Shown: positions 1-5,762, counted from the first letter of the stretch. The stretch is 5,904 nucleotides of DNA from Deinococcus sp. (GCA_018260375.1 JAGLBF010000135.1:1-5904), one strand, 5' to 3'. Notes: a model not told the origin generated them from the letters alone. Translations and numbers: made by a program.

Positions 1-10
1 TATAAGGCCC

Positions 11-622
11 TCAGGCCCAGGTAACTTTTTCCTTCAGGGGTGTGCGCTTGCTTTCGGGCAGGGTTTCGCCAGGAAGCAGGTAGCCCAGATAGATAAACCC
101 CATGATGCGCGGCGCTCCCAGAGCCTGAGAGGTGAGTGGGTGCTGCATGGCCACACTGGTCACCCACTTGCTCGCCAGCCCGAAGGCGGTTGCTGCCAGC
201 AGCATGTTCTGTACGGCGCAGGCAAGGGCCGCTTCTTCTTCCCACTCTGGAAAGCGGGCCGGTTCGGGTATATGCAGCTCTAGGCTAATCCACACCGGGG
301 CCTTAAGGGGACGCTCGCGCTGGGCCTGCTGGGCCACTTCGCTGTCTGCGTCCTTGGCCTCGCTCGCCGCGAACGAAGTGGCCAGAATATCACCCAGGCG
401 CTGACGGGCCTCACCCGTGAACACCGTAAAGCGCCAGGGTTCGCGCTGCCCGTGGTTAGGTGCCCAGATACCCGCCGTCAAAATAGCCTCTATCACCTCT
501 GTTGGCACGCTCTCGGTGCTCAGCTTGCTGATATCTACGCTCCGGCGCTGTTGAATGGTGTCTAAGACGGTCTGGGCCTGCGGTGAAACATGGTTAAAAG
601 AGGAGCGGGACGAAGAAGTCAT
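11..622 (-). CDS. Nitroreductase family protein (YdjA-like)
   Basis: Predicted FMN-dependent NAD(P)H nitroreductase of 203 residues, close to the usual length of the small YdjA-type enzymes, which are cytosolic dimers. Seen in the sequence: an N-terminal RRS at residues 26-28 (typical FMN-phosphate contact), the APNHGQREPWRF block at 54-65, KAP at 107-109, an acidic PEWEEE stretch at 125-130 before the helix ACAVQNMLLAATAFGL, and the C-terminal IMGFIYLGYL strand followed by a Pro/Lys-rich tail. Order and spacing match E. coli YdjA as I remember it. The frame stays open upstream to 742, but that extension is Arg-rich, unlike the family and overlaps probable promoter DNA, so I start at the ATG at 622. 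Its ribosome site is poor (AGGA only 2-3 bases away). An AGGAGG at 700-695 has no usable start nearby. Physiological substrate unknown. Divergent from ddrB. Family call firm, start codon less so. Confidence 0.88.
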   Translation of the reverse strand: MTSSSRSSFNHVSPQAQTVLDTIQQRRSVDISKLSTESVPTEVIEAILTAGIWAPNHGQREPWRFTVFTGEARQRLGDILATSFAASEAKDADSEVAQQAQRERPLKAPVWISLELHIPEPARFPEWEEEAALACAVQNMLLAATAFGLASKWVTSVAMQHPLTSQALGAPRIMGFIYLGYLLPGETLPESKRTPLKEKVTWA

Positions 623-795
623 ATTCCTATGATGCACCAAAAATTGCGCCGCTGGGCGACGGACAAACCCAGTGTGCTGAATAGAGTAAGGTGACCTCCT
701 GACGCGCCGTAGTGTTACCCAAAGGATCATGGCCCGGCACACTGCACAGCTTTAAAACCGGCTGCAACTTTAACCTTGCTAACACGCTATGTCCC

Positions 796-823
796 ACTGT
801 AAAGGCCCTCTGACGACGCTCAA
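796..823 (-). promoter_or_regulatory. Candidate leftward promoter for the nitroreductase
   Basis: On the minus strand TTGAGC (823-818) is followed after 16 bases by TACAGT (801-796). Each box matches the sigma-70-type consensus at 4 of 6 positions. It would give a leader of about 165 bases before the start at 622, which is long, so this is a tentative call. Its -35 TTG lies in one arm of the inverted repeat at 821-843, mirror-image to the ddrB -35. Confidence 0.25.
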
Positions 824-843
824 GGGTGCAGCTTATACCCTTG
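821..843. repeat. Inverted repeat between divergent -35 boxes
   Basis: CAAGGGT (821-827) and ACCCTTG (837-843) form a perfect 7-bp inverted repeat around 9 bases. The outer TTG of each arm is also the first three bases of a -35 element: TTGCAA running right to ddrB and TTGAGC running left. This could be an operator acting on both promoters, or chance. There is no T-run, so it is not a terminator. Confidence 0.4.
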
Positions 844-869
844 CAATTTTCCGCTCGCTGTGTTATGTT
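841..869 (+). promoter_or_regulatory. ddrB promoter with extended -10
   Basis: TTGCAA (841-846), a 17-base spacer and TATGTT (864-869) form a good vegetative promoter. TG at 861-862, one base before the hexamer, gives an extended -10. Transcription should start near 876, about 50 bases before the ddrB start codon. The -10 box lies inside the 17-bp RDRM palindrome, so a bound repressor would block RNA polymerase directly. Confidence 0.75.
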
Positions 870-879
870 ATTTACATAT
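863..879. promoter_or_regulatory. RDRM operator, predicted DdrO-binding site
   Basis: The 17 bases TTATGTTATTTACATAT form a palindrome TTATGT-N5-ACATAT, with only the last base breaking full symmetry (ACATAA expected). This matches the radiation/desiccation response motif known upstream of Deinococcus damage-induced genes including ddrB. In that system DdrO represses at the motif, and the metalloprotease IrrE (PprI) cleaves DdrO after DNA damage. Here it covers the -10 box and the predicted start point of transcription. Its place in front of a recognisable ddrB makes the call strong; binding itself is inferred. Confidence 0.85.
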
Positions 880-924
880 CAACGTGGTAACATTCGGTGC
901 ATCTGTTGCCTAAAGGAGAGAATC

Positions 925-1374
925 ATGACCATTCAACTGCACTTCACAGGGCCGCTGGGCACCAGCATCAGCGTGGGCGTACAAGACGACAAAGAAATTT
1001 TCCCTACACTGCGCAAATACGGGCGCAGTGGCTGGAGCAGCGGCGACATTCCCGCAGGCGGTGTGACCCTGCCACTGGCGATGGCCGACAATTTTGATTG
1101 GTCGCTTATCGGGGCGCGGCATTACACCAACGCTGAGGGTGAGCAAGCCGTGATGTACAAAGGTCAGAGCTACAAACGCCGCGAGCTGGATGAGGTAGAC
1201 ACCAAAAAGGTGAAACTGCCCAAAATTGTCAAATATTCACGTGGCGCACGCCCCACCGACCTGCCGTACCTCAAGGAAGGCGAAGAAGGCGGCGTGCAGT
1301 ATATTACCCTTATCACCTTTAGGGGCAATGGGCGCGTTTTAGACGCCTACCTTGTCCCCAATAAAACAGGCTAA
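925..1374 (+). CDS. ddrB: DNA damage response protein B, ssDNA-binding and annealing (DdrB)
   Basis: DdrB is the Deinococcus-specific single-stranded-DNA-binding protein that forms pentameric rings and promotes single-strand annealing during early, RecA-independent genome reassembly after irradiation. The call rests on diagnostic blocks remembered from D. radiodurans DdrB: YGRSGWSSGDIPAGG (32-46), FDWSLIGAR (57-65), YKRRELDEVDTKKVKLP (83-99), KYSRGA (103-108) and TLITFRG (128-134). The ATG at 925 follows a strong site, AAAGGAGAG, with GGAG six bases away, and sits after a clear promoter and RDRM. An in-frame ATG at 826 is rejected because the extension would cross the promoter. At 149 residues the protein stops right after the folded core, at VPNKTG. 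D. radiodurans DdrB is nearer 187 residues, with a disordered Gln/Pro/Ala-rich tail, and nothing resembling that tail follows here in any frame. Expected to be strongly damage-induced. Confidence 0.93.
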   Translation: MTIQLHFTGPLGTSISVGVQDDKEIFPTLRKYGRSGWSSGDIPAGGVTLPLAMADNFDWSLIGARHYTNAEGEQAVMYKGQSYKRRELDEVDTKKVKLPKIVKYSRGARPTDLPYLKEGEEGGVQYITLITFRGNGRVLDAYLVPNKTG

Positions 1375-1409
1375 TACAAGCTGCGCTTTCGTATCCTGAA
1401 ATGCGTACT

Positions 1410-1480
1410 TGTGCCTGCTCCTGCTAGGCTTTTTTAGTGGCGTTTGAGCAGACTGCAATTTGCAGACCGTATCAGGCACA
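1410..1480. repeat. Nested inverted repeats in the convergent gap
   Basis: TGTGCCTG (1410-1417) and CAGGCACA (1473-1480) are perfect 8-bp inverted repeats bracketing the space between ddrB and the deacetylase stop codon. Inside lies CTGCAATTTGCAG (1453-1465), a compact palindrome, plus CTGCTC (1415-1420) matched by GAGCAG (1446-1451). Together they could fold on either strand and act as a bidirectional terminator. On the minus strand there is no clear T-run after the structure. Confidence 0.4.
1413..1435 (+). terminator. Weak intrinsic terminator after ddrB
   Basis: GCCT (1413-1416) pairs with AGGC (1426-1429), with a possible extra G-U pair inside, followed directly by six T (1430-1435). 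It sits about 40 bases after the ddrB stop. The stem is short, but position and T-run fit. The 5' arm can also pair with CAGGCACA at 1473-1480 or GAGCAG at 1446-1451, so the real fold may differ. Confidence 0.4.
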
Positions 1481-2764
1481 CTAGGCCAGCACCTCGTCAT
1501 CCATCATGCCGTCCCATTCCAGCGGGCCGCCGTCACTCTGGGGTTGGCCCTTGCCCGCGTAGCGCGCCACAAAGTCTTGCGCCGCTATAACGCTCAGTTT
1601 GATCTCAGGAGGCTGAGCCGATGAGCCGTATGCCCACTTGAGTATCTGCCCCCACAAACCTAAGCGGCGTTGCATGGCAGGCGGTACCTCATGTGTTTCA
1701 AAGCCCAGCAGGCTCAGAATGCTTGAGAATCCGCCGATGGTGGTGATATAGGCCGCCTTTTGCCACTCAGGGCGGCGCTGAAATTCCTCAGCGAGCAGCG
1801 GCAAGTCCCAGGCACGGGCGCGGCGCAGACCTTTTTTTATGCCGTAGTCCACCATCTGCGGACTATTGACATGGATGTCAAGCACCTGTTGTCCCTTCAA
1901 AAGCACCTTACCCGTATTGAGAGTGACGGTCAGCGGCATAGCGATAAGCCCCAGCCGAAAAAAAGCGTCGGCGCGCCCCATAATCGGCCTTGCGTGGCCT
2001 ACAGCATCAAAGGCGCGGTCGGTGAGCATACTCAGGCGGCGGGCCAGGCCTTGCTGGCCTCTGAGCGCAAGCGGCACGGCTCCTTCTAGCTCATCGAGCC
2101 GCACCAGGGCGTAGCCGCGCCGCCTCAACTCACCGAGCAGCCCAGGCAGAGCGGCAACAGTATTGGCGGCTCCCGGCCCCGCGTCGTGCAGCACCACTAC
2201 GGCCCCTGGGTGGGCGTACCGCAGCACCCGCCGCGTGACCCGCTGGGGGGTGTACTGCGGGTGCCAGTCGTGGGTTTCTATATCCCAGTGTGCACCCATC
2301 AGCCCCGCTGCACGCTGACCCAACATGGTCGCCAGCGTGTACGCCCCGTGCGGCGGGCGGTGGTAGCGCACCGTGACGCCCAGGCGTGCCAGCGCCGCTT
2401 TGCCCCGCAGGGGTTCGGCGTAGGCGGCCCAGGGCGGCGTCACCCAAGCGTGGGTGTGGCGCGTGGCGTGCAACTCTACCTGGTGGCCTTGCTCAGCCAT
2501 GCGCTGCAGGAGGTCGGGGTAGGCCTTGGCCTGCTCGGTCAGCACAAAAAAGGTGGCTTTGGCCTCTGCCGCGCTGAGCGCCTCTAGCACATGCGGGGTC
2601 GTGGCGGGGTCGGGGCCGTCATCAAAGGTGAGGGCGAGGGCGTACTTGCCCCAGCTGCCCTGGCGCACCAGCCCCAGCCCCAGCACTTGCACCAGCACAT
2701 AAGGCAGGCCGATATAGGCGGTAAGCGCCAAAGCCCCCAGACCCAAGGCCCGCTTGAGGGTCAT
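1481..2764 (-). CDS. Membrane-anchored NodB-type polysaccharide deacetylase with YkoP-like C-terminal region
   Basis: Predicted metal-dependent carbohydrate esterase family 4 N-deacetylase of 427 residues. Residues 6-32 form a hydrophobic helix without an obvious cleavage site, so it is probably a signal anchor facing outward. The NodB domain spans about 40-228. Its motifs are TFDDGP (46-51, Asp48 and Asp49), H99-x3-H103 for metal binding, RPPHG (136-140, where RxPYG is usual), DIETHDW (161-167) and LHD (192-194). Motif 2 has Ala after the first His instead of Ser or Thr. The final 200 residues are not NodB. They contain VLDIHVNSP (294-302), a WGQILKWAYG segment (371-380) and IKLSVIAAQDFVARY, and from memory resemble the domain of Bacillus YkoP, of unknown function. 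The start ATG overlaps the stop of the upstream glycosyltransferase (ATGA), implying translational coupling. The substrate (a glycolipid head group or envelope glycan) is inferred from that partner only. Confidence 0.88.
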   Translation of the reverse strand: MTLKRALGLGALALTAYIGLPYVLVQVLGLGLVRQGSWGKYALALTFDDGPDPATTPHVLEALSAAEAKATFFVLTEQAKAYPDLLQRMAEQGHQVELHATRHTHAWVTPPWAAYAEPLRGKAALARLGVTVRYHRPPHGAYTLATMLGQRAAGLMGAHWDIETHDWHPQYTPQRVTRRVLRYAHPGAVVVLHDAGPGAANTVAALPGLLGELRRRGYALVRLDELEGAVPLALRGQQGLARRLSMLTDRAFDAVGHARPIMGRADAFFRLGLIAMPLTVTLNTGKVLLKGQQVLDIHVNSPQMVDYGIKKGLRRARAWDLPLLAEEFQRRPEWQKAAYITTIGGFSSILSLLGFETHEVPPAMQRRLGLWGQILKWAYGSSAQPPEIKLSVIAAQDFVARYAGKGQPQSDGGPLEWDGMMDDEVLA

Positions 2765-3936
2765 GGCTGTTTACGCCTCTGCGACTTAGACAGCTGTGAC
2801 CTTTGCTGCTGCTCTTTTTCCCAGCGGGGCAAGACCTCCAAGATAGCCTGAGCTGCGAGGTCAGCCGCGTTGGGACTACTGACCGCGCGTGATCCGGCGC
2901 TGAGGCGGGCGTGTTCATCGGTGTAAAGCGCACGCAGTACGGCCGCACGCAGCCCACTGATGTCGCGCACCCACAGCGCCGCACCTGACTGCTGCAAGTA
3001 GTCCGCGTTGTACTCTTCTTGGCCTGGAATGGGGTCAAAAATCACCATCGGTACCCCCAGAGTGGTGGACTCTGCCACAGTCAGGCCGCCCGCTTTACCC
3101 ACCACCAAATCAGCCGCTGCCAGCAGCTCAGGAAAGGCAGTGGTAAAGCCCAAGCGGTGAATAATGGCCCCGCCCACCGTTTTTACGCTCACTTCGCCCG
3201 CGCCTGCCAGCACCAGCACCTGTACCCGCTGCCCCAGGTGCGCCAAAACAGCCAGCACTTTTTCAAGGCTGCGGTAAGTACCCTGCGCCCCGCCCGATAT
3301 TAAGATCAGTGGAATGTCAGCACGCAGGCCATGCTGTTGGCGCAGCAGCGCTTTGTCCGCACCGATCAGGGCCTGATATTTGGGATGAATGGGGATACCG
3401 GTCACGACTACTTTGTGGGCGGGAATGCCGCGCGCTATCAATTGATCGCGGGCCTGCGGGGTAGCGACCAGCGACAAGTCGGCCTCAGGACGTACCCAGT
3501 GCTGGTGAATACGGTAATCGGTGACCACCAGCACATTCAGGTAAGAAAAGGCTTCTTTGCGGCGCAAATGACCTGCCACGGCTGCGGGCGTAGGGTACGA
3601 GCTGATCACCAGATTAGGCTGATACTCGCGCAGTTCACGCCGCAGGCCATTTCGCCCCATCCACTGGTAGGTGTCGCGTATGGCCTTGGGTTCAGACTCG
3701 CGGTCAGTAAAGCGGTAGTACCAGCGGTAGGTTCCGGGACTGTAGCGCAGCCACCCCATATACACCGCCAGCAACACATCGCGCTCATAGCGCCGCACAT
3801 GTGTTAGGTAGTCGGTGTGGCGCACCTGGGTATCGGGTCGGCGCTTTTTGAGGGCTTCTCCGACAGCTTCATTGGCTTGGTGATGCCCGCCGCCAAAAGA
3901 AGCCGAGAGAATCAGGGTTTTTAGAGGTGTGGGCAT
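2761..3936 (-). CDS. MGDG synthase / UgtP-like glycosyltransferase (GT28)
   Basis: A 391-residue enzyme expected to transfer a sugar from a UDP-sugar to diacylglycerol or a related lipid at the inner face of the membrane. The N-terminal MGDG-synthase domain starts with LSASFGGGHHQAN (10-22), the acceptor-side glycine-rich loop. VVTDYRIHQHWV (137-148) and VVVTGIPIHPKY (176-187) follow. The C-terminal nucleotide-sugar half shows ILISGGAQGT (211-220), VVGKAGGLTVAES (278-290) and PIPGQEEYNADYL (302-314), the usual GT28 donor-binding pattern. The C-terminus, KEQQQRSQLSKSQRRKQP, is basic and could touch membrane phospholipid. The ATG at 3936 has AGGA six bases upstream. It heads a two-gene unit with the deacetylase. 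Deinococcus membranes are known for unusual glycosylated phosphoglycolipids, but which sugar and acceptor this enzyme uses cannot be read from sequence. Confidence 0.9.
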   Translation of the reverse strand: MPTPLKTLILSASFGGGHHQANEAVGEALKKRRPDTQVRHTDYLTHVRRYERDVLLAVYMGWLRYSPGTYRWYYRFTDRESEPKAIRDTYQWMGRNGLRRELREYQPNLVISSYPTPAAVAGHLRRKEAFSYLNVLVVTDYRIHQHWVRPEADLSLVATPQARDQLIARGIPAHKVVVTGIPIHPKYQALIGADKALLRQQHGLRADIPLILISGGAQGTYRSLEKVLAVLAHLGQRVQVLVLAGAGEVSVKTVGGAIIHRLGFTTAFPELLAAADLVVGKAGGLTVAESTTLGVPMVIFDPIPGQEEYNADYLQQSGAALWVRDISGLRAAVLRALYTDEHARLSAGSRAVSSPNAADLAAQAILEVLPRWEKEQQQRSQLSKSQRRKQP

Positions 3937-3953
3937 AAAGTTTCCTATAAGAC

Positions 3954-3983
3954 ATTGTACTGAGTTGAGCGGTGAGTATATCA
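3954..3983 (-). promoter_or_regulatory. Candidate promoters for the glycosyltransferase unit
   Basis: Two -10-like boxes precede the gene on the minus strand. TATACT (3980-3975) has TG one base upstream, so TGATATACT is an extended -10 that could work without a good -35. TACAAT (3959-3954) matches the consensus at 5 of 6 but lacks a -35 at 16-18 bases. Either would give a short leader to the start at 3936. They suggest that the glycosyltransferase and deacetylase can be transcribed independently of lptF. Confidence 0.4.
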
Positions 3984-4109
3984 GCCGTCAAAAGAAATGG
4001 GGCTCGTCGCCCTAGGCGCGGAGCAACACTGTTTGCACGCGCAGCAGTTCGGCGTGCATTTAGCGTTGAGCATTGAGATGGTCAGGTGTTTTGTATTCGT
4101 TGCAGGCAT
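3981..4109 (-). CDS. Possible 42-residue cysteine-rich small protein
   Basis: A short ORF starting 10 bases after the lptF-like stop codon. The stop and following bases (TGAGG) give a GAGG ribosome site about 8 bases before the ATG at 4109. The product has six cysteines packed as C-x3-CC-x-C-x2-CC in the middle (CTPNCCACKQCC), a pattern that could bind metal, and no signal peptide or membrane helix. I recognise no family. About two thirds of codons end in G or C, which does not separate coding from spacer here. Against it: an inverted repeat (4034-4058) and a terminator-like hairpin lie inside it, and its stop overlaps a candidate promoter. Quite possibly not a gene. Confidence 0.2.
   Translation of the reverse strand: MPATNTKHLTISMLNAKCTPNCCACKQCCSAPRATSPISFDG
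3988..4012 (-). terminator. Weak terminator for the fabZ-lptF unit
   Basis: Read on the minus strand, GGGC (4012-4009) and GCCC (4003-4000) pair around five bases, followed within two bases by a T-rich run, TTTCTTTT (3997-3990). The four-pair stem is short. It would end transcription from fabZ and the permease just before the glycosyltransferase promoter region. Confidence 0.3.
4034..4058. repeat. 7-bp inverted repeat downstream of the permease
   Basis: TGCACGC (4034-4040) and GCGTGCA (4052-4058) are perfect inverted repeats around an 11-base loop. As RNA on the minus strand it makes a GC-rich hairpin about 60 bases after the permease stop, without a T-run. It may protect the mRNA 3' end or help termination. 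It also falls on the cysteine codons of the putative small ORF. Confidence 0.4.
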
Positions 4110-4119
4110 TTGAACAGCC

Positions 4120-5262
4120 TCACGCCCGCCGCAGCATCCACAAGCCTGCCAGCAAAAACAAAATATTAGGTAGCCAGGCGCCGATTTCACTCAGCCATAT
4201 GGCCTGCCCTGCAATGGTCAGGCCCACAAAGTACAGCAGGTAGTAGGCCAGCGCCACCAGCAAGGCGATGCCCAGCGACACACCCAATGAGCGTCCAAAG
4301 CGCAGGGCAAACGGCAAAGCGGCCAGGGCCAGCACCAGATTGCCAAAGGGCAGCGACAGCTTGCGGTTGAGCAGGGCGCGGGCATCGTCGCGATCAGCTT
4401 GAAGCACGTTTGGGGCAGTGAGCTTGGTGATCAGTTGAGGCCAGCCCTGGGTGTCAGCTCCTAATGCGTCGGCGTACCGGGCAATAGCTTCCTTGCGTGA
4501 CATCCCCGTGTCAATGGTGAGCGCCGCGTTTTTGTCCTCAGGTATCTGCACGGCGGGAAAGACCTCTTGCAAGGCGGCACTCAGCGCAGTGGCATCGTTG
4601 TTGGGAACTTTGTTGAGCTGCACGACCGCCGCGTAGTTGACGGTGTACACCTGATATCCCTTGATGACAATTTGGTTGCCCTCAAAGGCTGCTGTGTCGC
4701 CAAAAATAAGGGTCGCTTGCTGGCGGTTGTCTTTGTTCCACTGCTCTAGGCGCGGGCTAATCAGCTGCCGGGTCGTGCTGTCATAGCCTGCCGCGCCCAG
4801 TATCAGGTTGTTACCCAGGTCAATATTGCGCCCCGCAAACTGCATCAAACCGGCACCTGTCAGGCCGTCCCAGTATAGGCTGCGGGTTTCTAGGTTGGCA
4901 CGCGGGGCCACCCACAGCGACAGCCAAACCGACAGCGCGGTGATCAGCAGGGCAATCACAGCGGCGGGGCGGGCCATGCGCCCCAAGCTCACGCCGCCTG
5001 ACTGCACCGCAATCAGTTCGCGCTCGGTGCTCATGCGCCCAAAAGCCACCACGACCATCAGTACCACCGCCATAGGCAGTACTTTGACCAGCGTATCGGG
5101 TACCTGGTAAGCAATCCACTGGGCTATCAGACCCACAGGCGCATTTTTAAGAAACTGGGAGCTGACAAAAAAGTAACCGAAACTCAGTATTGCCGTAAAC
5201 ATCAGCGTGCCAGCCAGCAGTGGCGGCAACAGTTCAGCCGTAACATAACGGGTCAGGCGCAT
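4120..5262 (-). CDS. LptF/LptG (YjgP/YjgQ) family permease
   Basis: Inner-membrane permease of 380 residues, close to E. coli LptF and LptG. The fold is visible. Three N-terminal helices (about 11-35, 50-74 and 98-119) are followed by a large hydrophilic region (120-300) matching the periplasmic beta-jellyroll, then three C-terminal helices (about 303-322, 327-352 and 360-378). GRMSTERELIAVQSGG (75-90) matches the cytoplasmic coupling segment that contacts the LptB ATPase. ALLNRKLSLPFGNLVLALAALPFALRF (296-322) is the conserved entry to helix 4. In LPS bacteria two such proteins plus LptB extract lipopolysaccharide. Deinococcus is thought to lack LPS, so another envelope lipid is the likely cargo. 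No partner permease or ATPase is in the window. The start lies one base after the fabZ stop (TAATATG) with no clear ribosome site, so translation is probably coupled. F versus G cannot be settled. Confidence 0.9.
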   Translation of the reverse strand: MRLTRYVTAELLPPLLAGTLMFTAILSFGYFFVSSQFLKNAPVGLIAQWIAYQVPDTLVKVLPMAVVLMVVVAFGRMSTERELIAVQSGGVSLGRMARPAAVIALLITALSVWLSLWVAPRANLETRSLYWDGLTGAGLMQFAGRNIDLGNNLILGAAGYDSTTRQLISPRLEQWNKDNRQQATLIFGDTAAFEGNQIVIKGYQVYTVNYAAVVQLNKVPNNDATALSAALQEVFPAVQIPEDKNAALTIDTGMSRKEAIARYADALGADTQGWPQLITKLTAPNVLQADRDDARALLNRKLSLPFGNLVLALAALPFALRFGRSLGVSLGIALLVALAYYLLYFVGLTIAGQAIWLSEIGAWLPNILFLLAGLWMLRRA

Positions 5263-5263
5263 A

Positions 5264-5749
5264 TTATTCGGGCTTAGACGCGGCTAAAGGCACCGCAGGA
5301 ATAGCAAAGAGAATCTGGGCTTCGGCGACAACCACCCCGTCTACCACAGCGCGGCACTTGGTTTTGCCCAGGCTGCGGCGCAAAAACTCTAGCTCAGTGT
5401 ACAAGTTCAGTTGGTCACCGGGCACCACCTTGCGGCGAAAGCGCGCTCCGTCGATGCCCGCCAAGTAACCGATAGTGCCCTGCGCCACAGGCAGCCCGAA
5501 CATAGATGCCTGCGCCATCGCTTCTACAATCAGCACGCCAGGCATCACAGGTTCACCGGGAAAGTGTCCTGCAAAAAACGGCTCGTTGATGCTGACATTT
5601 TTAAGGGCGTGGACTTTTCCCTCAGTAACTTCTAGCACGCGGTCTACCAGCAAAAAGGGGAAGCGGTGGGGCAGGGTTTGCATAATCGTTTGAATATCCA
5701 GGGTACTGGAAGGCAGGGCATGAGGGGGTATCACATTGGGCGTGGTCAT
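5264..5749 (-). CDS. fabZ: 3-hydroxyacyl-ACP dehydratase FabZ
   Basis: FabZ removes water from 3-hydroxyacyl-ACP to give trans-2-enoyl-ACP in each round of type II fatty acid elongation, as a cytosolic hot-dog-fold oligomer. The 161 residues (E. coli about 151) contain LPHRFPFLLVDRV (26-38), NEPFFAGHFPGEPVMPG (55-71) with catalytic His62, and VLIVEAMAQ (72-80) with catalytic Glu76; the 14-residue spacing equals E. coli His54-Glu68. GDQL (111-114), the basic RFRRKVVPG segment and FLRRSLGKTKCRAVVDG (122-138) complete the fold. The frame is open upstream to 5893, but the ATG at 5749 follows a textbook AGGAGG seven bases away and fits the family length. The short tail after residue 150 (PAVPLAASKPE) is variable. 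First of a two-gene unit with the permease. A strong hairpin just before the ribosome site suggests post-transcriptional control. Confidence 0.95.
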   Translation of the reverse strand: MTTPNVIPPHALPSSTLDIQTIMQTLPHRFPFLLVDRVLEVTEGKVHALKNVSINEPFFAGHFPGEPVMPGVLIVEAMAQASMFGLPVAQGTIGYLAGIDGARFRRKVVPGDQLNLYTELEFLRRSLGKTKCRAVVDGVVVAEAQILFAIPAVPLAASKPE

Positions 5750-5756
5750 GGTGGAG

Positions 5757-5762
5757 CCTCCT
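5757..5762 (-). promoter_or_regulatory. fabZ ribosome binding site
   Basis: AGGAGG on the minus strand lies seven bases before the ATG at 5749. It is a perfect Shine-Dalgarno match and the main reason for choosing that start over the longer open frame. It begins only three bases after the hairpin at 5766-5806. Confidence 0.85.

Noticed and set aside
6..17. GGCC-N4-GGCC hairpin overlapping the nitroreductase stop codon
   Set aside because: Only four pairs, and any T-run would lie outside the window, so a terminator cannot be supported.
826..924. In-frame N-terminal extension of ddrB from an ATG at 826
   Set aside because: It would cross the -35, -10 and RDRM elements, has a Cys-rich unlike-family sequence and no ribosome site, while the ATG at 925 has a strong one and matches the DdrB N-terminus.
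1375..1434. Read-through of the ddrB stop giving 20 more codons ending in PAPARLF
   Set aside because: A Pro/Ala-rich end recalls a tail, but the preceding residues (LRFRILKCVLV) are hydrophobic and basic, unlike a DdrB linker, and the codons coincide with the terminator hairpin and T-run. Probably chance.
2186..2587. Plus-strand 133-codon open frame opposite the deacetylase
   Set aside because: Antisense to the NodB catalytic domain, Arg/Gly-rich composition, no initiation signals.
3331..3807. Plus-strand 158-codon open frame opposite the glycosyltransferase
   Set aside because: Fully antisense to a well-supported GT28 gene, with no ribosome site or recognisable domain; typical of GC-rich antisense frames.
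5241..5248. TTATGTTA on the minus strand, an RDRM-like half site near the permease start
   Set aside because: There is no matching second half at N5 spacing, and it lies within coding sequence (Arg-Tyr-Val-Thr).
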